Shown one piece after another: positions 10,024-18,104 of a stretch of 64,000 nucleotides of DNA (its first letter is position 1; every line of letters begins with the position of its first letter). Origin of the DNA: Isochrysis galbana (lineage: Eukaryota > Haptophyta > Isochrysidales > Isochrysidaceae). The notes under the pieces are model-generated. The model was given only the letters and a program-made list of their open reading frames with translations, made no database searches and had not been told where the DNA came from. The position numbers and the translations under genes are program-made. The stretch lies in the NCBI GenBank assembly GCA_018136815.1, contig CM030934.1:4037087-4101086 (forward strand), given 5' to 3'.

Positions 10024-11351
10024 TGTCGCATTCATCCTAGATGATGCGATTTCTAGGCTCTTATTTCCAGGTCCTTCGCCGTGCGGCCACACGGTGAAGC
10101 TCAGGTACATCTAGGTTGGTAGGGTTCGTCCCTAGCGATCTAGAATTCGAGTTCTCGTTTCGTTCCTTCTAGCCTGTTTGTCAGGTCTAGATTCCAGGTT
10201 TCCTCCTTTCGGGTAATCTTGACCCAAAGGAGCCAGGTCGCCTGTCACTCGCTGCGCGCTTGTCTCAGGCTCTCGAGTTACCTTGTGAAGGCTTGTTTAG
10301 CTTCTTGCAAGGCTTGTCGTTTCTTGTTGGGTTCCGGTTCTTTCTTGGGACCTGCTGACTTTCGTTGTTGTCCAGGCCTGTTCTTCGTAGGTTCTGCTTG
10401 GCCTGGTTAGGGTTTCGTTGCCTTCCCGCGTTCGGCGTTTGGCGTTCGTCTTGGCGTTCGGAAACTTCCTCTCACATTCCCTAGGTCCGCTACCCTTGGC
10501 TTGTAGGTCCTTGCTTCTTTCTTCTCGGTCAAGGTTTTGGCGAGCGAGTCGGTTGCTCTAGCCGCTCGAGATTTGAGGTTTAATTTGCCATCTCCCCTTG
10601 GAGATCGGTGTAGGTTCGCTTCCTAGGTGAGGGAATCTTTCCCCTTGATGCAAGTTACATGCAAGCCTTGGCCCCTTTGGTGTTTCTTCCCCTTGGTTGC
10701 TACTCAGGGTTGTTCGTTAGAAGCGTCTAGAAGGTTCACGCTCAACGGCAAGATTTCCTCTGTCGTGAAGACATCTCGTTGCGATCTGTATCCAAAGTGA
10801 TCGCCGTGGTCGCGCGACAGGACGCTCCCCTTCGGACTCTCCACTACGTGGGAAGTTACAACGGAGACACGCTCCGGCCGTCGCTGCGGAGTCTCTCTCT
10901 CTCTCGCTCTCTCTCTCCGTCTCTCGCGACGTGTTTGAGTTATCGGTGATTTGGGGTCGCGGTTGCTTGATAATTTGCTTTGTTTGGGTGAATGATTCCG
11001 GTGTGTTCGTGAGTCGGTGTATCCTGTTGTTCTCAGCCTCGTTGTCCGTCGTTGTTCGCTGCGTCGCTGCACTCAAGCAGCCTAGGCTCCCTCCCTGAGG
11101 GAAGAGTTCTTTGTAGGTCTAACAATCTCTCAAAATCCAACACACTAGGGCCGCTAGGAGCGCCTCGCCGCCCCACAGCCCTTCGTTCGCCGTTCGTTCC
11201 CCGTCCAGACACCCAAATGGGGTTGCCCGACCCAGTCCAGAATTTCATTCATCCGACTCCCGGTGGGGAGGAGGGCCAAAGCGCCGCGCTAGCCGCCGGT
11301 GCTGCTCGCGACGGAGTGGCTCAGAGCCCTCCGGCTCCGCTCGACTCGACA
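10024..11351 (+). repeat. 5' LTR of retroelement A (1328 bp)
   Basis: Borders are set by alignment with the inverted copy at 24277-25602. Similarity begins exactly at TGTCGCATTC (10024) and ends exactly at CTCGACTCGACA (11351). The termini form the short inverted repeat TGTCG...CGACA expected of an LTR. It contains a CT-rich block (10893-10925). From ATG 11217 onward it contains the first 45 codons of gag. No TGG-type primer-binding site follows the 3' end. Confidence 0.85.
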
Positions 11352-13934
11352 AGCACGAAATCAAAGCTCACGTCCTCGGCCGCAGAGGAGGAACCCCTCA
11401 GGGAACCTTCTCTGCCCGCTGCAGCTTCTGTTCCCGAGGGGTTCCCGAGTGATCCCACGACCACTGAGGCTGCGCCAATGCCACCCATCACTCCGGCTGC
11501 TATCCCCATGATTGGCTCCGACCAGCTCGTGTCGGATGGCGAGCCTCCGTCCGCTGCCTTCGGCACCCACCGGGTGCAATTACAGTGGGCCATGGTGGAG
11601 CATGACCCTCTCCCACATGAGGCCAACTTCAGTGCCGCTGAGCTGGCCAATGAGGTGGAGGAAGGCCCCCTCCCTCTGATTCAGTTTGACCCACCTCCTC
11701 ACCTTCGAGATGATGAGTCTGAGGTCGGTGAAGGGGAGGGGATCAGCTTCCGAAGCCCCGCCTACCGGGACTATGCCCCGCCGTCATCAAAAGGGGTCCT
11801 TGATCAAGAGATCACCCCGATCGAGACGGCCGCGGCGCGTCAGGATGCGGAAATGGCAAGGCTTCAAGCGCAGACCAACACCCTAAAAGGGGCTGTGGAG
11901 CGCCTGCAGTCATCCCTTGCCGCGGCAGAGGCGAGGGAGGGGCTTCTCCGGGATCAAGTTGAAGCAGGGTTCAAAGCCCTGACTCAGCTACTCCAAGCCC
12001 GCCAAGAGCCCGCTTCAAGTCCGTCCATGGATCGGACCGAGGCGGCTGCGGATTCTGCTAGGCCGGTTCAGAGGGAACCACCCATGGGCGAGCCTCCTGC
12101 TCTAGACCCAAAGGGCCACGCCTCTCCGGCTTCTAGGGTTCCACGGTCGGCGTACCCGACCTCCAAATCGGAACCCCGCCGCCAGGATCAGAGCCTTTAC
12201 CGGGGCCCGACCCCGATGGTGCCGTTCCGCCACCCTCGCGACCCCTGCCTTGCGGTGGGGATGGATGAGCGAGAGGCAGTTGTAAGCGAGTGGAAAAATC
12301 TCCTCGCCCTGCCCTCACGCGATCTGGCCGCACTTTACCGCGACTCCGACGAGCATGAGCTCATCCACACCATTTTGAAGAGCAACCTCTCCCTGGCGGG
12401 TAACGTTTGGCATTGCCGAATTTTCATGGAGGAGGACCACTTGCTCAAATGGGTGCGTAGCCGCTTTTCAGCCGAGCAAACCCTTCACCATCAGGTCAGG
12501 ATGGGCAAAGAGCTTTCGGAGCTCCGCTTCCCAAAGGCCCTCGCCTCCGATAACGTGCAAACGGCGGCAACAGCCTGGAACGAATTTCGACTCACGCTCA
12601 TCAAGCCGTTGGAGCGGGCACTAGCGCTCGGCTGCGATCATCGCGAAATATTTACCTCCCTCCTCGCGGCAGCCGGCGCCAATTCCAGCGGCAATTCCCG
12701 CATCTTCGCCTTCCTCCTTGATCTAGTGGAGGATCGCGCTCTCGCTTTCAACCCTGTCCTCGCTGCTGACGTCCTTCTTCGCAAATGCGACGGGACCTTC
12801 GCAAACGGGGCCGATGGTTTCGCGAAAGACTCGGCGTCGATGGAGTGGGACCGCATGAGGGAGCGCGAGGCCGGCGCTGATCTATGTGAGCTCAGCAAGA
12901 ATTTGGTTCGCGCCTACATCCGCAAGCTTGGCGATTCCGCGGTTGACTCCACCAACGTGTGGGATCATCCAAACATGGCCCATGAGATCAACCAGAGGTT
13001 CGAAGAAATCATCCGGAACGATAAGGTTGATCCTCAGCGCGGCGTCGATAATGCTATTAAATTTGCGGAGGTGCTCGCGGAGACTCGTTTCCGCGTAGAG
13101 AACCACGAGCTAGGTCGGTCGGCGCTCTCGTGCGTCAACCTCTGCCAACGGTACCTCAGCCCTTACGAGCAGGCCCGGGTGAAGCGTCATCAATCCCGGC
13201 CCTTGACGAAGCAAACCGTGGCTAGCGTACGCACTAAGGCCTCAGGCGAGGCAAAGAACGAGACTTCCTCGTCCCAGAAGACCGCTTCGACCACGGACAT
13301 GGTTGCCGCCGTGCAGGCGGCCGTCCAAGCTACCGTGGCGGAAGCTCTTCGCGGACAGGGACATTCGCCTGCTTCGAAGCCTGATTATCGGGCTGCTGCA
13401 CCGCCGGCAAGTTACCACTCCAACTCACCGTTGCCGGCTATACTGACCGATCCACCGGGTCGAAAGGGAGGCTCGTCTCGGTCGCCCAGCCGTCGCTGCG
13501 ATCCGCCGGCGAACGGCCAAGGGCTACCGCCCGATTTGGGCGTATCCCGGTGGACGCCCGAGCTTTGGAATCGGGCCCGAGCCCGCTTCTGGGCCGTAGC
13601 AGGCTATGCCAAGCACCCAAGGGTCTCGGCGGCGCTAGCAAAGTGCCGACCGGCCGATAATTCAATGGAAACTCCACGGACGGACGATATCAATAGGGGA
13701 ATCACCGAATGGACGAACGAAAACGGCTGTGCCTTCTGCGCTTTCCGACCTCACGCTCCTCCTGGCACTCCAGCCAGCGAAGCCTGGAAATATGGCACGG
13801 GAGACGGTGCTCACAACCCCGTCATCTGTCAGCCATATATTCGCTTTCTGTGTGAGGCTGGCTGCGGAGAGTGTGGATCGGACGAGCACATTCATAAGCT
13901 TCTTCGCTCGATGGTCCGGGTTAAGCCTCAGTAG
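11217..13934 (+). CDS. gag: gag of retroelement A (starts inside the LTR, ends at UAG)
   Basis: A 905-codon frame starts at ATG 11217 in a good context (CAAATGG). That ATG lies within the LTR and is conserved in the two other LTR copies. The frame is also open upstream, but without an ATG. It encodes a Pro/Ser/Glu-rich N-terminus, a coiled coil (about residues 202-258, heptads such as LKGAVERLQSSLAAAEAREG), a capsid-like helical middle (about 350-680) and an unusual C-terminal Cys/His module. That module spans about residues 838-890: CAFC, then a conserved WKYGTGDGAHNPV, CQPYIRFLCEAGCGECG. It replaces the usual CCHC knuckle. Gag would form the particle and bind RNA. The homologous gag end in subfamily B (34921-35565) keeps the same cysteines and histidine. 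The frame ends CAG-TAG and stays open directly afterwards. Confidence 0.8.
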   Translation: MGLPDPVQNFIHPTPGGEEGQSAALAAGAARDGVAQSPPAPLDSTSTKSKLTSSAAEEEPLREPSLPAAASVPEGFPSDPTTTEAAPMPPITPAAIPMIGSDQLVSDGEPPSAAFGTHRVQLQWAMVEHDPLPHEANFSAAELANEVEEGPLPLIQFDPPPHLRDDESEVGEGEGISFRSPAYRDYAPPSSKGVLDQEITPIETAAARQDAEMARLQAQTNTLKGAVERLQSSLAAAEAREGLLRDQVEAGFKALTQLLQARQEPASSPSMDRTEAAADSARPVQREPPMGEPPALDPKGHASPASRVPRSAYPTSKSEPRRQDQSLYRGPTPMVPFRHPRDPCLAVGMDEREAVVSEWKNLLALPSRDLAALYRDSDEHELIHTILKSNLSLAGNVWHCRIFMEEDHLLKWVRSRFSAEQTLHHQVRMGKELSELRFPKALASDNVQTAATAWNEFRLTLIKPLERALALGCDHREIFTSLLAAAGANSSGNSRIFAFLLDLVEDRALAFNPVLAADVLLRKCDGTFANGADGFAKDSASMEWDRMREREAGADLCELSKNLVRAYIRKLGDSAVDSTNVWDHPNMAHEINQRFEEIIRNDKVDPQRGVDNAIKFAEVLAETRFRVENHELGRSALSCVNLCQRYLSPYEQARVKRHQSRPLTKQTVASVRTKASGEAKNETSSSQKTASTTDMVAAVQAAVQATVAEALRGQGHSPASKPDYRAAAPPASYHSNSPLPAILTDPPGRKGGSSRSPSRRCDPPANGQGLPPDLGVSRWTPELWNRARARFWAVAGYAKHPRVSAALAKCRPADNSMETPRTDDINRGITEWTNENGCAFCAFRPHAPPGTPASEAWKYGTGDGAHNPVICQPYIRFLCEAGCGECGSDEHIHKLLRSMVRVKPQ

Positions 13935-16358
13935 GGGTCCGGCGGGGTCCCCGTCCTTCAAACCCTGGCGGAGAACATCGCGGGCGGTGGGCCCGAACGC
14001 CACCACCACCATCCCGATCCGATCCCTACGCCGCTTGGGGAGAAGAGCTGTCAACGCGGCGATTCTCCCCCTGTCTCTAGCTCTATTCAGTCCTCGACGG
14101 TGGGAGCCGCCTCGCCGGCTGAAGCCCCCGCCGAACGGCTATCTCGGAAGCCGGAGTCGACACTTGACCCGGGCTCCTGGAAACAGGTTTGCCCCGGAGA
14201 TAGTCGCGACCCGACTCTCCGAAATTCGTGTACGTCTACAAGTTCTTCTATTACTCCGCACGCTATTAGGATGTTAGGGGCCGATTCTCGCTCGCTGCCC
14301 CTCTTGGAATCTATTTCTACGGATACTATGCTGTCTTCGGTTTCTTCAAATTCGCCTAGGTCTTTCGACGCATCTTCATCCCTGGATTCACCCCCCGACG
14401 GCCCTGCCCAAGGGGGTGGGCTAGGTGGATTCGACGCGTCTTCGGTCTCTTCGTTTCGTAAACAATCAGTTGTGAAGCCCTCGAGGGCTGTCGACTCGGT
14501 ATCATCTTCTGCTCTAGGTTCTATGGATAGGTCCGACGTGGCCGCTGCCGCGTCCGAAAACGTTGTTGCTGCTTTACCTGTTTCTGCTCTTTCCCGGCGG
14601 GACCCCACTGGAGACCTCTCTCCCAAGGGCCATAGCCGGAGCCGCTCTGCGGACGAATCGTCGTTGTCTACCGTAGGTTCTCGTGCTGTTGAGGCGGAGA
14701 CTAGTGTCTCCTCTTCACCTCTCTCCCCGGTTCGTTATATTTCTCCGTCGTCGTGTTCATTCTCTCGTCTCGAAGTTGCACCCGTTCTCGTTTCTGATCT
14801 GGTTCCCGACCCGGAAGGGTCGGCTTCCGGAGTCAATGAAGATGAAGGTTCCAAGGGAGCTGCGGCTTTCCGCGCTCACGCCGTGGCCACCGCAGACTCG
14901 GGAGACGCAGGGGCCGTCGACTACGATCCCTCGTCGCGCACCATACGGACGCCGGCGTCTCCTCTTTCTCTCGGCTCTCCGGAGGATCCCCGTTCCAGGG
15001 ATCGCCCGCCGGAGCCAACCCCCTTCAGGTCTAGCCCACCGAAACTCGAGGGCGACGACCTCCTTCCCCTGAATTCCGTTGCCGAGGCCATCCACCGGAT
15101 CGCCGTGGTTGGTTGTTCCTCGGCCGCCAAGTCTACTGCAACTGCCCGCGCCCCTACGCGCGAGCTCCAAATGTTAGCCGCCTCCCGTGCCCGGGCTAGC
15201 GGTTCCTCCGTCATCTTGCCCCGCCATCTCGCCGAAGCTGCTCTAGCCGTGCGGCGGCCGCACGCGAGCACTCATTCATCACCCTCTGCCGTACTGCCGA
15301 CGCATTTTGACGAGCTTTGCGCTGAGTTAGCGGCGATCCACGACGCCGTGACGCTCGACGCGGCCGAGGGGATTCCTCCACCCCGCGTTCTGGTCGTCGG
15401 TGAAGCTAGCGGGGTCGTGTCTTCGATGTTCCTACTCGCCGGAGCGCACGTCGCGACGTGCGATCTACGACCGTCGGAGATCGACTACATTCCCCACTTC
15501 TGCGGAGATGCTCTTCACATTCAAAATCTAGGTTGGGACCTCGTGGTCGCGCATCCGCCGTGCACGTATTTGTCGGCGGTGAGTTGCCAGTGGCTCGATC
15601 GGGAGCCGGGACGACGCCAGGCTCTCGAATCCGCCGCTAGAGTCTTCCTCGCCATGGCAAGCGCCGACGCGCCTTTCGTTGCCGTCGAAAATCCTCGAAT
15701 GCACGCGGAAGCCTCTGCCTTAGTCGGGGGGTTGCGACCGCGGCAGTTTGTGCAGCCGTGGCAGCACGGCACGGGCCATCAAAAAGCAACTGGCCTGTAC
15801 CTGACGGCTTCACTCCCGCCCCTGCAGCCTTCGAAGATTGTCGAGGGACGTCTATCCGCGATGGCGGATCTATCGCCGTCGCCCCACCGTGGCGCCCTTC
15901 GCAGCCGCACCTATGTGGGCATTGCCGGTGCAATGGCGGCCCAGTGGATGCCAGTCTTGCGCCGTTATGCGCGCAAAGCCAAGGCGTCGCGTTCGCTCGA
16001 CTTCACGGTGGACTGGGCAATTTCCCAAGCTGCTGCCAGCTTGAGAGAACGCCCTTCGCTCTGCTCGACCGGCTTCGAACTGGCTGAGCCGAGGACGGCT
16101 CTGGCTCGCTTCATGGAGGGGAGAGGCGAAGCAGCTTCTAGCTCTCACCTCACGCCTCCCAGCGGTTCGCCAGTGTCTGATTCGGTTGTCGTGATCCCGG
16201 ACGTAGGCCCCGTTGCCGATGCGTCTCGCCTGCTTCATCAGGAGGACTCGGAAACTAACGTATCGCAAGACGGGACCGAGGCGAAAGGAGACCGCTTCAC
16301 GCCGTGGGAGTGGCCCATAAGGGACGCTCTACAACGCCAGGCCCTCCAAACACGGTGA
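13935..16358 (+). CDS. pol N-terminal region of retroelement A: linker plus DNA-methylase-like domain
   Basis: This frame is in phase with gag and open from the base after its UAG. It has no ATG for about 110 codons, so translation by stop-codon readthrough is inferred. After a long Ser-rich linker comes a compact domain (about 15171-15990): AdoMet-binding-like RVLVVGEASGVVSSMFLLAG, then CDLRPSE, then WDLVVAHPPCTYLSAV with the catalytic-type PPC cysteine codon at 15561. AVENPR follows (Glu codon at 15687), then FVQPWQHGTGHQKATGLYL, LPPLQP and a terminal RTYVGIAGAMAAQWMPVL. This order matches a phage/bacterial family of C5-cytosine-methyltransferase-like proteins that I recognise by HPPCTYLS, ENP, G-x-x-K-x-T and GIA.AMA.QW. 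The frame ends at a shift near 16304 relative to the protease frame; subfamily B reads on without interruption. Confidence 0.75.
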   Translation, partial: GSGGVPVLQTLAENIAGGGPERHHHHPDPIPTPLGEKSCQRGDSPPVSSSIQSSTVGAASPAEAPAERLSRKPESTLDPGSWKQVCPGDSRDPTLRNSCTSTSSSITPHAIRMLGADSRSLPLLESISTDTMLSSVSSNSPRSFDASSSLDSPPDGPAQGGGLGGFDASSVSSFRKQSVVKPSRAVDSVSSSALGSMDRSDVAAAASENVVAALPVSALSRRDPTGDLSPKGHSRSRSADESSLSTVGSRAVEAETSVSSSPLSPVRYISPSSCSFSRLEVAPVLVSDLVPDPEGSASGVNEDEGSKGAAAFRAHAVATADSGDAGAVDYDPSSRTIRTPASPLSLGSPEDPRSRDRPPEPTPFRSSPPKLEGDDLLPLNSVAEAIHRIAVVGCSSAAKSTATARAPTRELQMLAASRARASGSSVILPRHLAEAALAVRRPHASTHSSPSAVLPTHFDELCAELAAIHDAVTLDAAEGIPPPRVLVVGEASGVVSSMFLLAGAHVATCDLRPSEIDYIPHFCGDALHIQNLGWDLVVAHPPCTYLSAVSCQWLDREPGRRQALESAARVFLAMASADAPFVAVENPRMHAEASALVGGLRPRQFVQPWQHGTGHQKATGLYLTASLPPLQPSKIVEGRLSAMADLSPSPHRGALRSRTYVGIAGAMAAQWMPVLRRYARKAKASRSLDFTVDWAISQAAASLRERPSLCSTGFELAEPRTALARFMEGRGEAASSSHLTPPSGSPVSDSVVVIPDVGPVADASRLLHQEDSETNVSQDGTEAKGDRFTPWEWPIRDALQRQALQTR

Positions 16359-17716
16359 AGAAGCGCCGCAGCAAGTGGCAGGTCTTCGATCGTGATGTAA
16401 TTTCGGGGGTCCATCGGTGGCAGGATGTCACGCCTTCCATCGCCCAAGAAATCGCTGAGCAAGCGGCAGCTGCGGAGCCGTCGGAACCTTCCATCTTGTC
16501 TCAACTGGGCTCCCAAGGCATCAATGCACTATCTCCGAGCGCCTCCTTCACGGCTGGCGACGAGGGAGTGGCCGAACTGACCAATTCGTTCGTAGCCGAA
16601 AGGCCACTCGAAACCTGGGATGTTGGGCCCGACTCGGGAGAAGATGACACGCCCGAGATGCCAGAACACCGGAGCATGCAGGCCCTCGAGACCAAGCCCT
16701 CCGACGCCGCCGACGGAGAAGGTACTCCACAGGCATTGTGTGGCGATGGGGCTGCCGCTAGGGGCCTCAGTGCGGCCGGATTTTCCGAGTTGTCGAAGCT
16801 TCCGAAGACAGACTTGCAGAAGTCCCTGGAGAAGGAATGGTCACGCCAAATGGATCAACCTCGGCATCCGACGGACCGTCGAGGGCTAGGCTATGATGGC
16901 GTGCCTAACCCCTCTAGTTCGGCAAAGGCATCCCCATACTCTTCAATACCATTCGTGCCGCAGACGGTAGCCGCCGCTATCGAGCGAGTGCCCCACGTCG
17001 ATGAATCTTCTCCGTCCAGGCCAGCCTCCAATCCAACCACCCCGTCACCCGGAGCCGGAACCTCGCTTCCAGTAGAATCTATCGCGGACACTCCGCCGCC
17101 GCTCTACCCTCGTCACTGCCTCTATGTCCGCGATCTCGTGGTCTGCCGTGCCGATGGCGACCGCACAGCTCAAGGGTTCGTTCTCCCGGACGTTGCCCTC
17201 ACGGTGAACAGCACCCTGGCTGACACTGGAGCGGGCCCGTCAGTAATCACCACTGCTCTTCTCGATCGACTACCTGAAGACGCTTGCGTCGAACGCGTAT
17301 CGGACGCTACCGTCCCCAACCTACATGGGCCGGACGGCCTTCCTCTCATCACTAGGGGCCGGGCTAGCCTCGTCTTCTCCTTGTCCGGTCGCCTCTTCCG
17401 TCATTCGTTCGCGGTCATCGAAGGAAACCCGATGCTGCTGCTCGGGAACGATTTTTTGGCCGCCCACTCCGCTACCATTTCTCTCGACGCCGCGAGCTCG
17501 GAAGGAAGCCTCCGCCTCCGTCCGGCCTCTGGCGATTCAGAAGACTCTTCAAGAGTCCTTTCCGAATGCGTAGTCAGAGTTTCCACGGCGCCGCCCCCAG
17601 TCGCGGACTCCGGCTTCGTCGGAGCTATCTCGATGTCACACCGGTCAGCCGCTGACTGTCGACTTTCTGGAGAGGTCGACGGCAACACGAGAGACCCCGG
17701 GCGGATCGGAGGGTGA
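16304..17716 (+). pseudogene. Retropepsin region of retroelement A pol, frame-broken at both ends
   Basis: This frame continues the pol homology after the shift near 16304. A linker is followed by YPRHCLYVRDLV and the aspartic-protease core TLADTGAGPSVITTALLD (catalytic Asp codon at 17222). A flap-like FRHSFAVIEGNPMLLLGNDFLAAHS segment follows. DTGA is the retropepsin active-site signature; the protease would cut Gag-Pol. Near 17635 the frame changes again compared with the otherwise very similar fragment at 35575-36316, and homology continues in the new frame (FESADEFAAKAP) to the gap at 17870. Two frame breaks in about 1.4 kb point to a dead copy. Confidence 0.8.
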
Positions 17717-17869
17717 GGCTGCTGCTGATGCTAGACAGCCACTCTATACACCTCTCTTTGAGTCTGCCGACGAGTTTGCGGCCAAAGCTCCGGCGTCTAC
17801 CTCGTCCGAATATCTTCTCTATACGGAGCAAGCGGTGACGATTCCTGCCTTCCACCGCGCAACCATCTG

Positions 17870-17969
17870 NNNNNNNNNNNNNNNNNNNNNNNNNNNNNNN
17901 NNNNNNNNNNNNNNNNNNNNNNNNNNNNNNNNNNNNNNNNNNNNNNNNNNNNNNNNNNNNNNNNNNNNN
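17870..17969. other. Assembly gap of 100 N
   Basis: Exactly 100 N. Left of it is retroelement A pol; right of it is host DNA leading into the SulP-type gene. Whether the element truly borders that gene is therefore unknown. Confidence 0.99.
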
Positions 17970-18104
17970 CATCGGGGTTCATCTGTAGTGTTGGCACACT
18001 CATGCTGCCAACTAGACATGTTCTATATCTCAGTAATCCAAGCCCTCGTCTCCACTCCTCCAGCCGTGTTGACCTTTGATTCCCACGCCCTCGGGTTGTG
18101 TTAG
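17970..18104 (+). other. Probable intron 3' part before the STAS exon
   Basis: No coding frame is convincing here. A pyrimidine-rich stretch and the acceptor GTGTTAG|G at 18103-18104 precede the exon that starts at 18105. Confidence 0.45.

Larger units (their letters stand above)
10024..17869 (+). mobile_element. Ty3/gypsy chromovirus copy A with methylase domain (5' part; cut by gap)
   Basis: The element starts at the LTR end TGTCG (10024) and runs through LTR, gag, a methylase-like domain and retropepsin until the 100-N gap at 17870. The right half (RT to 3' LTR) is not present here, but an A-type right half is found on the minus strand at 24277-28290. The copy is damaged: pol changes frame near 16304 and again near 17635, while the homologous stretches elsewhere in the window read through without a break. 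Confidence 0.85.

Noticed and set aside
11052-11216. Extending gag upstream of ATG 11217
   Set aside because: The frame is open but the upstream start would be TTG; the ATG at 11217 is conserved in all three LTR copies.
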